64,000 nt of DNA from Cryphonectria parasitica EP155 (GCF_011745365.1 NW_024468914.1:2068001-2132000), one strand, 5' to 3'; numbered from the stretch's first letter, positions 23,193 to 33,905 are shown. Numbers and translations: made by a program. The notes: generated by a model from the sequence alone, not told the origin.

Positions 23193-24206
23193 TACTGTAA
23201 TAAGATGCATTGATTACCTGCACTGGTTAAGAATATATAGAATACTTCCGCTCCTGCTGTACTCTCTAGCAGCTAGCTGCTTCCGCCTACAGCATTCACT
23301 CCGTTGATCCCTTAACCGTTCTACTCTCCCCAGCTAGCAAATGAAGATAAAAAGTGTAGCTAGCAATTAATGAGCGCTCTGGGATAAAGACTTAAATATA
23401 TGAAAAAAATTTTGATGTACTCCCTATAGCTTGCGGAGAGCTGTAGTATACCAAATTTAGTGGAACGGTTTCGTATATTTTAAGGGCATCATCCACATAT
23501 ATAGACAATCAAGCTTGACTCCCTCAACCTTTCTTTTCAATCTTGAGCCCTCTGGACAGGTTTAGCATGCTTGGTTTACATGAGCTCTTTGCCTATTGAT
23601 TGATTGTCAGTCCTTTGGTGTGACAACTGTGTCTGAGCTCCTGGCTCACCATCATCTATCTGTCCTCACATAAGAAACTTCTGGGGGGAAAAGGCAGGCA
23701 GAGTTGCAATCATACTGGTAGAGAAAGACAACGCTCCCTATTTGGCAATGTCAACAAATGCAACAAGGCAAGATAAAATGGCTAGCCATTCTAGTTCTCT
23801 GGAGCAACCAAGACGCCTCCCCCCCCCCCCCGGGAAGCCATACACTGCCTGAACAGTTGTATCAAGGCGGCAATGCTGGATCGCAATCATCTATCTGTAC
23901 CAAAAAAAATTCATAAGAGAGGTTGTAAGCAAGAGGGGGACAGCTAACGAGTATACAAGTATCCAGAAGTCAAGAAGAGCAGAACATCTTAAGCAGTGCA
24001 TCTGAACAAGGGAGCATTTCCCACTCCGGTACACATTATTCAAAATTCAAAATTCGAAAACTCAACAGACTTGTTTCCATCACTTCAACAGCATCACAAC
24101 CCACCAGACACCAGAACCCAAAAAAAATAAAAAAATTGACACCCATCCCCCGCCCTGCCCCGGTTTCCCCATCCCCGCTCGCGAGCCCGCAAGACTCCTG
24201 TCGCCG
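23193..24206. other. no gene; diverged third copy of the inverted-repeat arm
   Basis: About 23505-23635 (from GACAATCAAGCTTGACTCCC to GATTGTCAGTCCTTTG) resembles 22980-23155 in the right arm, in the same orientation, with many differences. A run of 13 C lies at about 23819-23831. No coding sequence is evident. Confidence 0.45.
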
Positions 24207-24428
24207 GCTGCACCCGACCCTGTCAGGATAACCGGTACACAGGCCTTGCAAGTCCATTCTATCCAACAGCAGCAGCGATACAAGGACAGGGAGAGCTAAA
24301 GAAACGTGACCAGCTGCACCCGACCCTGTCAGGATAACTAGCATACGCTGCCCGCCCCGCCCCGCCCAGACGCTGACCTGCATATAGAGAGAGACGCCGC
24401 CGGCTGCACCCGACCCTGTCAGGATAAC
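24207..24428. repeat. three 26-bp direct repeats
   Basis: The same 26-bp unit, beginning GCTGCACCCGACCCTGTCAG and ending GATAAC, starts at 24207, 24313 and 24403. Unrelated sequence separates the copies. They lie downstream of the minus-strand gene at 24.6-25.9 kb, in its likely 3' untranslated region or terminator zone. Confidence 0.85.
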
Positions 24429-24568
24429 CGGTACGCGACAACTCTACAACGCCCCTCCAAGGTCTGTGCCAATCTGCCTGCCCGACTTTTGCCCTATACC
24501 CCCTCCTCCCCCCTCTCCCCAAGCCATATCCTGCCAGAAATACCACTATCCCATCAAGATGCTTGCTA

Positions 24569-25861
24569 TTAGCAACCTGCTCCTTGGTGCCAGCTGTTGC
24601 TCGGGTCTTGATGCCGGCGGGACCGCCCGAGCCCCCGGCCTAGTCTGACCGTTGTCTGCACCTGTATTTCGGCGCAGCCGTGCTGTCCGAGCTGCAGGAG
24701 CTGCGCATCTGCACCCGAGAGCTGCCGGCGCCGCGCACGGGTGATCCGGGCCGCGGGCGCTGTCGGGAGGGGGCGGGGAGGCTGCACGCGCCGCCGCTGC
24801 CGTAAGCTCTCTCGGGGGGCTGCAGGCCTCGCCCGGCTGCTCTGTTGTCTCATGAGGGTGCTGCGGTCCCTCTTGCTGCTGCTGGCGGCGTCTGCAGCTG
24901 TCGTCCTCTCCTCCTCCTCCTCCTCCTCCTCCTCCTCCTCCTCCTCCTCCTCCCGGGCGACCACCACCTTCCTCTTCTTGGCCTCTGGCCCGTCCGGCAC
25001 CGGCTGGGAGGCCTCACAGGCCGTGTCGGGTTGCCTTTTCCTCTTGCTGCCGGATGCTGTACCAGCCGGCGGCTGGGGCTGGGGCTGTATCTCCTTCCCC
25101 ATCATCATTCTCCGCCTCTTCTGGGGGCCTGGTTGTCCCTCGGATATCGCAGGGGTGGCGGGCGGCGGCGACGGCTCACCGTGGTCGTCCCCCTCCCCCT
25201 CCTCTAGACCCCTCTTGCGCTTGTAACCCCTTGTCCCTCCGGTCTCGGCCGCCGGCGGCTGGGGCTGTATCTCCTTCCCCGTCGTTATCTTCCGCCTCTT
25301 TCTCTTCTGAGAGCCTGGTTGTTCCTCGGATATCGCGAGCGGTAGCAGCTCATCATCGCTGTCCCCCTCCTCTTCTGGATCCCTCTTGCGCTTATGCTCC
25401 AGTGTCCCCCCTCTGTTGTGGGCCGGCGGCGGCTGGTCGGGAGCGGCGTCCCCCTCCTCAGCAGGCTGGCTGTTCGCTAGCACGGGAGACGGCGACCTGT
25501 CGTAGGGAGCAAAAGGGCCGCTGGACCACAGCCGCTCACGGGGGTCAACCTCGCTCAGGGATTTGCCCAAGATTTCGAAGGAGATTTGGGGGTATACAGC
25601 GGGGTTCATGAGATCGTTTATCGTTGCAAGCCCTGCGTCGACCAGTATATCTTGTTCAACCAGCTTGACCGAGTGGGCCATCTCTTCGTCGTCCATATCA
25701 CTCTCGCTCTGGGGTGACGGCATCCGTGCCTCCTTCCTTGCATAGTAGTCGTTGACATAATTCCGACGCCATTCGTCTCGGCTACGTGTCCACCTCTCGT
25801 CGTACTCGTCCTCCGTCTCGTCTGGGCGTTTGGGAGAACAAAACCCCTCCAACGGTCTCAT
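24569..25861 (-). CDS. disordered basic/acidic repeat protein, divergent partner of the kinase
   Basis: The gene is a 430-codon single exon from ATG 25861. Residues 1-130 form a mixed domain (DEYDERWTRSRDEWRRNYV, then NPAVYPQISFEILGKSLSE). The middle contains two tandem copies of about 55 residues, each with KRKR, an acidic patch, SE(E/G)QPG(S/P)QKR and GKEIQPQP, plus a partial third. A run of about 15 Glu follows, then an Arg-rich tail with RRQLSGADAQLLQLG. Several KRKR and RKRRK clusters look like nuclear localisation signals, so I infer a nuclear protein. The last 20 or so codons are Arg/Gly-rich and may be out of frame with the original end. It is head-to-head with the FHA-like kinase. 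Function unknown. Confidence 0.65.
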   Translation of the reverse strand: MRPLEGFCSPKRPDETEDEYDERWTRSRDEWRRNYVNDYYARKEARMPSPQSESDMDDEEMAHSVKLVEQDILVDAGLATINDLMNPAVYPQISFEILGKSLSEVDPRERLWSSGPFAPYDRSPSPVLANSQPAEEGDAAPDQPPPAHNRGGTLEHKRKRDPEEEGDSDDELLPLAISEEQPGSQKRKRRKITTGKEIQPQPPAAETGGTRGYKRKRGLEEGEGDDHGEPSPPPATPAISEGQPGPQKRRRMMMGKEIQPQPQPPAGTASGSKRKRQPDTACEASQPVPDGPEAKKRKVVVAREEEEEEEEEEEEEEERTTAADAASSSKRDRSTLMRQQSSRARPAAPRESLRQRRRVQPPRPLPTAPAARITRARRRQLSGADAQLLQLGQHGCAEIQVQTTVRLGRGLGRSRRHQDPSNSWHQGAGC

Positions 25862-26183
25862 GGCGGATGTGTGTGTGTGTGTGGATGCAGTGAATGCAAA
25901 TGTGATGATGTTGATTTTGAATTTGATGGTGTTGATGGCAATTTTGATGATGTTGTGGATGGGATGATGTTGTTGTCAGGAAGAGGAGGATGAGGTTATC
26001 AGAAGAGGGGGTTGATGGCCTGCTGCTGCCTAAAAAGTGGGCCACTGTTACTCTCCCAGCCCACCAGAAATCCCCCTCTCCAAAACAATGCGGTGATGAT
26101 AAACTAATTAATATTCTTCTAGTCATGTCTGCGCTCGCATTTTCCCATGAACATTATCAACATTGGTTATTGTCAAAACTATC
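25862..26183. promoter_or_regulatory. shared divergent intergenic region
   Basis: Only 322 bp separate the two start codons, so both promoters must lie here. It holds a (TG)n tract at 25871-25882 and GATGATGTTG-type repeats near 25900-25970. No TATA box is obvious. Co-regulation is inference. Confidence 0.5.
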
Positions 26184-27914
26184 ATGTCTTTACTCCCCCT
26201 TCGCTTCGCAACGCTGACCCCGGAGAACAAGGCAGCCCAGAAATGCCTGGCATCCCTCGTCGACAGCCAGCCTCCCGAGTCTCCTGTTCATCTCGTCGCT
26301 GTCGCCCAGGCCGATGGCCCTACAAAGTCCACCGACCGCGCTGCCCGGTCTAAATACCAGCTTATGCTCTCGTTCAACGCCCGAGGTTCCAGCTTGGATC
26401 GTAGCTGGCTGATCGGGAAGCTGAGGCGGAGAGGTGCGCCCGATCTGCCCATCTGCTCGTCTAGATCGCGTCACCTAAGAGGATGGGAGGCCTGCAAGCT
26501 CTCAATCCATCCGCAATCCGGAGCCTTATTGTTGTGGAATATCAGCCAGCACCACTCGATTGTATACCTGCAGGCTAACGGTAGCCAAGATGTCGAGCTG
26601 CAGTATAATGACGGATATGTTCTTCATAAGAATACCAACCGCCTCCGCATTGGCCCGCTGGACTTTGTGCTCGAGTTCTCGGTTAGGAACGAGGTGGCCT
26701 ATTCGACTCATCTCGAGGACTATATGCGGAGGCAGTATCAGGGCTGGGATCACCACCGCCGTATCCAGGAGTACGGCTGTCTCGACGTATTGCCCAGGCC
26801 AACACAGCTCGATATGGGGAATATCATTCTTCATCATATTATCTCCAAGGGGGCCTTTGGTGTGGTTCGGGCTGGTATCGAGAAGCAGACTGGAAAGGTT
26901 GTAGCCTGCAAGACGATTCATCTCCACCATCACGATATCTCGGCTACCAGGAACGAGATCGAGATTGCCAGACAGATCCCTCCCCGGTCTGTCGGCCTTG
27001 TCCCTCTCCTCTCCTCGTGGTGCGAGCATGGCCACCCGTTCCCCTGTTCGCAGGCTGTATTCGAGGATGTGCATCTCCTGATGCCGTATGCGCCCTTCAC
27101 GTTTGCCAGTGCGCCGTGGCACGAGATCGACCTGCTCACAAGGCTGGTCCTGTATCGCCAGGTGCTCGAGGGCCTCAAGAACCTGCACAGCATGGGCATC
27201 ATGCACCGCGACATCAGCCCTCAGAACCTGCTGGTCTTCTCATGCCAGGCTCCTCCCGCCTCCGCAGCCGCTATCTGCGACTTCGGCAAGGCCAAGAAGG
27301 CCCTCTGGGGCACCAAGGCGGCCCTCGGGCCCCTGAGCTTCACGGCACCAGAGGTCGGGCACCAGGAAAAGTATACGAACGCCATCGACATCTTCAGCCT
27401 GGGCCTCTCTATAGTGGCCACTTTCCTGCCGTGGGTCGGCGCAAGGGCCCTATCCAGGGATCACCACACAAGAATCCTGGAGAGCCTTGCCGCCGGCCTC
27501 CAGGGGCGGATCCCTGACAGCCTCAAGGCCCTCCTCCGCTCTATGGTCGCATGGGAGCCCTCGGGCCGCCCAACAGCTGAGGAAGCTCTAGCCGACCCGG
27601 CCTGGGAACAGACCGCGGTGGCGGAGCAGCCTGTCCTGGAGGACGAGCAGCACCAGAGCAGCAGCGGGGAGACGTCCAGGGCGAGACGGGGACGGCGGTC
27701 GGGCGGCCCTTCCATCACGAGCTCACACAACATGAACAGGAAGAGAGCGCATGAGTCTTCCCAGCCGGCTATGGCTGGAGCAAGTCAGTCAGGTGCGAAT
27801 AAGAAGAAAAAGGAGATGATGCCGACATCTCAACCGTCTGGCCAGGAGGGCGTCACGGTACAGGAACCAGAAAGATCGGATGGCCCTTGTCGGCTCTCAC
27901 CACCTCCTCAATAG
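26184..27914 (+). CDS. FHA-like plus serine/threonine protein kinase
   Basis: The gene is a single exon of 576 residues. I take ATG 26184 as the start because the open frame upstream has no ATG. Residues 85-165 look like an FHA-type beta domain (ACKLSIHP, RLRIGPLDFVLEF). The kinase domain spans about 212-465. Its landmarks are the glycine loop KGAFGVV, VACK (Lys243), HRDISPQN (His341-Asp343, Asn348), DFG (366-368) and APE (388-390), so all catalytic residues are present. Met-His-Arg-Asp-Ile-Ser with Ser at the second position after Asp is a variant of HRDLKP. The tail from about 470 is basic and disordered (NKKKKEMMP). FHA-kinases such as Rad53/CHK2 bind phosphothreonine, but the order and length here point to an accessory fungal family, not the conserved checkpoint kinase. 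Substrate unknown. Confidence 0.88.
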   Translation: MSLLPLRFATLTPENKAAQKCLASLVDSQPPESPVHLVAVAQADGPTKSTDRAARSKYQLMLSFNARGSSLDRSWLIGKLRRRGAPDLPICSSRSRHLRGWEACKLSIHPQSGALLLWNISQHHSIVYLQANGSQDVELQYNDGYVLHKNTNRLRIGPLDFVLEFSVRNEVAYSTHLEDYMRRQYQGWDHHRRIQEYGCLDVLPRPTQLDMGNIILHHIISKGAFGVVRAGIEKQTGKVVACKTIHLHHHDISATRNEIEIARQIPPRSVGLVPLLSSWCEHGHPFPCSQAVFEDVHLLMPYAPFTFASAPWHEIDLLTRLVLYRQVLEGLKNLHSMGIMHRDISPQNLLVFSCQAPPASAAAICDFGKAKKALWGTKAALGPLSFTAPEVGHQEKYTNAIDIFSLGLSIVATFLPWVGARALSRDHHTRILESLAAGLQGRIPDSLKALLRSMVAWEPSGRPTAEEALADPAWEQTAVAEQPVLEDEQHQSSSGETSRARRGRRSGGPSITSSHNMNRKRAHESSQPAMAGASQSGANKKKKEMMPTSQPSGQEGVTVQEPERSDGPCRLSPPPQ

Positions 27915-28755
27915 GTGTCTGTTGTTGTTGTTGTTGTAATATAACCCCATCTAACATGCAGGTCAACATCTCGGAACAGGGACGCTTACATGATCCAGGT
28001 CTTTATGTGATAGTTGCAGGATCGATGTCGAGCCTTGTCGATCCAAGTGAGCCACCATACTGAGGAAGCTGAATATATAACCACAAGTCATTGTCATTAC
28101 CACCACCACCACCATTTGATAGATCTTGCATATAGCTCTTCAGTCGTCAATCTATGTATCAGGTTACACATATTACTCTGATGGCCCAAAAGGTAGTGAA
28201 CACTCGCACTGGAACTTTTAATTCCAAGCTAGGTAGTAATATGCAAGCTATGTGACATTCTAGGAACGGTCCCTTCCTCCTCTTGTTAGCAGGGGCCCGG
28301 TTTCAAAAACGAAGTATCCCGAGTTGCCATCGGGCCGGCCCTGATATCCTCATCTGCAGGTCGCGACACAGAATCGGCCCTCGACGACGACGACGACGAC
28401 GCCAAGTGATGGCTCTCCGGGTCACCACTACGATGGCGCCAGGCGCGCAGAACCGAGCGCAGGCGAATTGTCGACAGCCCAGGCAGGACCTATAGGCGTC
28501 AGGAGCGGCCCAAGAAAGCCCCCGAGAAGTCGCCGAGAGAGTCGCCAGTGGCCCTAGAGCTCGGTAACATGACCGGGGAGAGAGCCGCTGCGTACCCTAC
28601 GAGCACGACCTGCGAACCCCGCCAGCCAGACCAACCACTGAGTCCACAGGGGGAAGGATCGACAAAAAGAAGCGCCGCAGACCACAATCACGGTGATTCG
28701 GACGAGCTCGGAAAATTGTCACCGGGGCGCCCGGGGGGGGGGGGGGCGGGGGTAA
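27915..28755. other. no firm gene; coding-like text before a repeat
   Basis: From 28350 to 28730 the plus strand is GC-rich and largely open (ERPKKAPEKSPRESPVALE, then a TKRSAADHNHGD region). It ends in a run of about 15 G at 28733-28746. It could be a scrap of a retroelement Gag, but I see no motif. Confidence 0.3.
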
Positions 28756-28808
28756 TAGCCGTGCGGGTTTTTTGGCCGGCAACCAATTTTGGCACCCACT
28801 ACGGGAGG
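28756..28808 (+). repeat. 53-bp exact repeat, copy 1
   Basis: This 53-bp stretch (starts TAGCCGTGCGGGTTTTTT, ends CACCCACTACGGGAGG) is identical to 36933-36985, with unrelated flanks on both sides. TTTTGGCACCCACTACGGG resembles the junction of an LTR end with a primer-binding site in gypsy elements, so it may be a residue of such a junction. That is inference. Confidence 0.85.
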
Positions 28809-30684
28809 AACGGAGACCAGAGGTTAAGCCCACGGGTACTATGTAAATCAGCCGGCGCACCTAATTCAGCATGTTGGCTGCGCTGTCTCGCTGTATGACT
28901 TTGCTTTTACTTCCTGTTTCTCTAATATGTAACTTTCTTTATGCTGGGCTTTTTTCTTCTTTTCTCTCTTTGTAAGCTTTCTTGTTGCCAGACTTGTACT
29001 ACGGGGCACGAGGTAGTCTTCCCAATGCCAGAGTGAAGATTCGATCCACCTTGGGTACTCAAGCTTACCGTAGCACTCGTAGTAATCATGTCCTAGCCAA
29101 AACCCCTCGGCATGCCTGACTGAATGGCGGATTCCAGTGGGTCGCCAGTGGTCTGTGCACGTGCGCATGTTAAAGTGGTTGCTTGAGATTGCCCCGCCTT
29201 ATCCGCCAACCCCGCCGCCAACAATAGGCTGCCAGACCCAAAGCGTCATCCCTGCCTCTTCCCCCTCCTTCTCGTCTGCTTGAGGCAATGGTCACGCAAG
29301 ACGGTAAAAGGGCTACCGAGAGTTCACGTATGACAACTGTGCAGCCGAGGCTTGCAAGAAGAAACGGAGAACAAATGGTGATGGACCACCTAGGTATTCT
29401 CCTCGGGGATTATAGAAGGGGGCTGTCACTGCAGCAGGCCGTGAGTCGGGAGTCATGCCGTGGCCCACTGATAAGACACCCTTCCTCAGTTGGCAATGAG
29501 GTCAACCTCAGCTCATGTATAGCACTATGCTTTGTACTGCTTGCTAGGCTTCTTAGGGGCGACTATGCGAAGCAGCTCCCATCCCCTCTACATTTCTAGC
29601 TCAGTAAGGCCTCCCAGTAGCATACGGTACAGTGCTGTACTATCTAATATAAACAGTGATCCGCTTATACTAGCGATCCGGAATGCAATAGCGTGAATGG
29701 GCATCTTCAAGGGAAATTCCTATCGAGATATATGATACTAGTAGTATTGCAGTTTAAGGGAAGAGTTAGAAGGCTATCAGCAGAAGCAAGGCCCAGAACG
29801 AGGCTCTCAGTTCTTCTAGTTCCAAGTAAGCCCGCCATCGATGATCCTGAGTACTATTGTATACAGTAGTACTATGATACAGTTGTTGATACAGGCTACA
29901 GCTGGGGGGGGGGGGGGGTAACCATTCGTCTCAAACCAAGTTGTGCACTTTTAAGCTTGTACAGCTCGCTGCCTGGGCTATTTACTCCTTACCCCTTCAG
30001 ACCCCTCAAGCTAAGTATCAAAAAGTACTGTATCATGAAGTTTAAGTAGGCAGGAATGCAGGGAACTAGAGAGACAGCTGCGATCTGCCCTGGCCTGATC
30101 CCACTTTGCACTCATCAACCACATCGACTGCATACACCACCTTCTGAGACTTCTCCATTCCCAGGCTTCACACTCATCGCCTTATCTTCTTTATACCCAC
30201 CCGCTAGCAGCTATCCCTCCATTCCCTCGCCAGTTTTCTTTGAACTTCCTCCTCCACCACTCCTTCTCAATCATCTCAACAAAACCTTTAGCCACTTCAT
30301 GATACGATATCGACTGCCGCCCTGCGCTCTAATTATATATGACTGGGGAGAGAGCCAAGAAATCCGCTCCGCTCTGCTGTCCTGTGCAAGGATGCGTTGT
30401 ATTGCAGTGTAGTGCGGTATGCTATTGTTGTTCTTAGGAGAAAAACTCAAGATGTCATGCTCGTCTCGAAGAAAGATGATGATGATGATTGTATTAAGGT
30501 CCGAAGTGAAGTCTAGGGTAAGTGCACTCTCCCCTAAGTTCTTCCGCCTCCCGAAGGGCATGAGGACCGGTGGACCGTTTGAGAGACTTTAGTATGCTGA
30601 AACGGACCATACACTTTAAGCGTACGCACCAGACTGGGAGGGGACAAGGTAAAGCAAAAGGGGGACTTGCAGCGGATTCCTCTA
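28809..30684. other. no supported gene
   Basis: Short ORFs only. A poly-G run lies at about 29905-29918. A GATGAT microsatellite lies at about 30475-30489. Sequence around 30100-30260 is CT-rich, like fungal leader DNA, but no coding exon follows. Confidence 0.4.
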
Positions 30685-32049
30685 TTAGTTCAAAGCCTCG
30701 CTAGCTGCAATTAAGGCATCCTTAAGCTGACGCCTCAGGCGAACCTCCTGCTCAGCCTTGATTGTTTTCAATGCATCCCTGAAAAAACCCTCAGCCCATT
30801 CACTCAAGTCGTCCTTCCTCAAGAAATCGTCCAAGTACATCTCCATGTCATACTTGACACCTGCCTCGATGTCCCTTGAGAACTTGCGACGCACACAGGG
30901 TTCATGTAGTTGTGTCCTGATCTCCTCTTTTACCTGGTCTCGAACTGTCTCTTGAAGCTCGCCTCGCAGCTTCTCGTATATCTCCGAGAGCAGCTCGGTC
31001 CTCAGTTCATTCCGTAACTTCCCGTGAAGCTCGGCATGGAGCTGGTCTCGGATCTGATTGCGGATTTCGTTGCGGATGTCGTTACGTATCCGGTCTCGGA
31101 TTTGGTCCCGGATCTGATCTCGATCTAGAATCAGCTGAGATTCGGTTACATATTGAGCAACAGGCTCTGATTTCTCCGAAAGGCGGCGCTGTTTATATTT
31201 GGGACTAAAGATAGCTAGCTCTGTCTGATGGGGTGGTGGTGGTGGTGGTGGAGGATTAGGTGGTATACTGTTATAGCTCGGCGGCCCGGCTATCCGCGCT
31301 CGCTGCCACGCACATCGCTTTTGACCTCAAGGCCCTTCGGCAGCGAATTGATGCGAAACCCATTCTCCAGATATAATCTTACCGCTGCGCCCGCTGTACA
31401 AAGTGCTAAGCCTCATTTCATCTTCTACAGAGGTAACAAACAACGTTTCGAGTTGCATAAGCGCTTCGCAAACACGATATAGCAAGTCTGCCTATTCTAG
31501 AACTTTAACTTGCTTGTGGAATTTAGGTAGATAGATATCCAATTGTGTAGCCTTGGTGAGAGGTCGTAAGAAAGTCAGCATAGTATTGTCTTCAGATATC
31601 TTCATCTTGGGCTTGCTGCTAGGCTCTACGAGAGCTGGCAACTTGCAAAGCTCAAATCGAAAGCAGATAGCTATATTAACGAAGTTGCCATCCATTGGTC
31701 TCTTAATGCATTCCAAGCTTTGTATATATTCAGGTTGGATAAGAACTAGGAACACCATAGATCGTTGGACATCCTGTATGCTAAGTTTGGTATGCAAACA
31801 GAACAAGGCTGTTCTTGCTTGAGCATTGTAATGCACATCGAGATGCATATCAGAGATGAGGCTCGGCTGCTTGTTCATCTCGTCTTGTCCATCTGCATCA
31901 CCAGTGCTTCGCCAGGCTATTGAAGCGGGCGCTCCAGAGATAGCAATGCTGCCGGAATCGGCAGAGTTGTCGCCATTATGCGAGGAGCTCAGGCATGGCG
32001 GGTCGGTGGAAATTAGTGTTTGAGACCCGCGATCAGCGCTGGCTTCCAT
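30685..32049 (-). pseudogene. fungal coiled-coil protein with two in-frame stops
   Basis: A single frame of 455 codons runs from ATG 32049 to TAA 30685, interrupted only by TAG at 31492-31494 and TGA at 31327-31329. The N-terminal half (residues about 60-185) reads YNAQARTALFCLHTKLSIQDVQ, trimmed here to YNAQARTALFCLHTKL, then LIQPEYIQSLE. Next come YRVCEALMQL...LSTLYSGRSGKII, a PPSYNS plus poly-Pro linker, and a long charged helix with IRDQIRD-type repeats from about 295. From memory this layout matches an ascomycete family of unknown function in variable regions. Both stops fit C-to-T changes (CAG or CGA origins). The second could be removed by a spliced intron beginning GTAAGA at about 31377, but I found no matching acceptor that keeps frame. 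Confidence 0.65.
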
Positions 32050-32375
32050 ACCGACTATAATCTGAAGCGTCGGTGCGGTGCGATCGTGGTCTTGCTAACG
32101 CTAAGACGAGAAGAGGCAGTATTTGAAGACAAGCGTGTTGGAGACGGGAAGACGAGAGGCGGGAGGATTGGAAATGGAAAAGGCTAGTAAAGAGAACTTA
32201 TTAGCACACGCATGAGAGAGAAAGGAATTTGATATTTGAAAAGTAAGCCCTTGCACAACAACTGTTGGCAAGATCCCCACCCACCCAGGCTTTTTGCAGC
32301 AGCAGAGCAGCCTTGACTCGAGTGATGGAAAACTTTAAAGAGACCGCTAGTGCAATGCTTGACCTAGCTCTATCC
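32050..32375. other. no supported gene; upstream region of the coiled-coil gene
   Basis: Probable promoter and leader of the minus-strand gene. No motif is clear. Confidence 0.35.
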
Positions 32376-32476
32376 CGGTTCACCGCCGGCTCCTAACGCG
32401 ACAACAACAGTATCAACTGAAGCCACCTTCCCAGAGACCCAGGTGCTTTCACTGGCCGTAGGCAGTGAGTAGCAGT
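32376..32476 (+). repeat. 101-bp direct repeat, unit 1
   Basis: Starts CGGTTCACCGCCGGCTCC and ends GCAGTGAGTAGCAGT. It differs from unit 2 by two C/T changes. Confidence 0.9.
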
Positions 32477-32534
32477 CCTGTCGCGGTGGTCTCGGTCAAG
32501 AGGATGACCAACGGCCTTCCGGGCAAAAGTCTGT

Positions 32535-32635
32535 CGGTTCACCGCCGGCTCCTAATGCGACAACAACAGTATCAACTGAAGCTACCTTCCCAGAGACCCA
32601 GGTGCTTTCACTGGCCGTAGGCAGTGAGTAGCAGT
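32535..32635 (+). repeat. 101-bp direct repeat, unit 2
   Basis: Second copy, offset 159 bp. Both differences are T here where unit 1 has C, one of them in a CpG. Confidence 0.9.
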
Positions 32636-33329
32636 TCTATCTGCAGGGCAACCCATACTTACAAGAGTGTAGAGGCACTAGTAATGATCCCTGTTGAGAG
32701 AAATTTTTGTGTGTTCTGCAGCTTAGGAGGTGGTAGTAGTAGTAGAAAAATAAAAAGGAGTGGGTTCAGTCGTTTTGTTCTTTGTCTCTGGGCGGATAAG
32801 TGGCAGTCTGGGCAACCGATTCTCGAAATAGAGGCGAGGTTAGAAGCTTGAAGGAAGAAAAAATGTTAACACACTCGAACGCGAATCTATATGGGGGCCG
32901 GTGGGTCCTAGTGGGTCTTTCTAGGGCCATTGTGATCGCAAGGCGAGGTGGGGCGACCGTCACCCGCCGCCCGCCAAACCTGGCCAAAATAATCCCTACA
33001 AATCCAGCCCCTACCACCAAAACGACCCTGCAAATTCAGGTCCTCGAATCAGAATTAGCTTGAAGTTTGGCCTGCTTATATAAGCATTTTCAAACCCCGC
33101 TCTATTTCTCTTTTTCCTTCACAAAAATGTCAGGACCTTTATCTATTCGAGATGCTATTATAAGAACTAAACATCTTCCTTTCTAGGTCACTCCACAGAA
33201 TGCACGACAAACTCCCAAAGAGCTCACATATGACCACAAACGCAGGCAGGCCACTGGAGCCGGTCACCTCAAGTGAGAACAAGAACACGTTAGCGTGGAT
33301 CCAATATCCGCAACAGGGGAAGGTTTAGG
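32636..33329. other. no supported gene
   Basis: Short ORFs on both strands lack motifs. Around 33075-33210 the DNA is AT-rich and may be flanking sequence of the next repeat. Confidence 0.35.
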
Positions 33330-33905
33330 CCGAGATGGCAAAGGCGTGGCCGGGAGCTGGAGTTAGAGGTTATGCTTGGCCAAACAGAATAGCCTTCGCT
33401 CCGAGATCTGTCAGAGAGACTGACGATCAGAGTGCCGCATTGAGAGCCATGCCAAGAGGCAAGATCATGAGACTTACGCCGAAGAGTTCAAACATGCGGG
33501 CCCAGACGTTGAAAGCTTCGAAATCCCAGCCTTTCATTATGGACTCTGACGTCACGGCCCCGGACTGCACTCAACAACGTCAAGGGATAAAGCCCCTGTG
33601 CCAAGGAGAAGCTACTCGGCCCCCTCGACCAACTTTGCCCACAGATAAGCAGACTCGAGGCCGAGCACAAGCTCAGCGCCAGTGGACCCAATTGCGATCA
33701 CGATCTGAATTTGATGCCTTTAGGACCCGAAGTGGAAGAATATCAAGACCGCCAGTGAGATGGTCTGTTGCGTGACAGCTGACAATTTACCCCACAATAT
33801 CTATAATACTTAGGAATGACAACTGGATGGATATCTCACAAAAAGAGGAAAGGAGTCAAGGGAGTTCACAGCTATGTATTGATACCATTGATAGGATAAT
33901 TAAGG
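33330..33905 (+). pseudogene. transposon-associated gene, copy 2 (3' part only)
   Basis: From about 33410 this matches the 3' part of the 8.5-10.1 kb copy, in the same orientation. It is less mutated: the frame at 33335-33775 stays open through KSSNMRAQTLKASKSQPF, QCTQQ-like residues and the basic end FRTRSGRISRPPVRW, then stops. The 5' half, with the EDWRK and WIEF motifs, is absent, so the copy is truncated. Endings of the TRSGR..RPP type are common at the end of fungal retroelement-linked ORFs. The shared 3' flank ends near 33900 (ATTGATACCATTGATAGGA). Confidence 0.6.

Noticed and set aside
24741..25611. Plus-strand ORFs of 120-185 codons
   Set aside because: Antisense to the repeat protein; Ser/Leu/Pro-rich because of its Glu and Lys/Arg codons.
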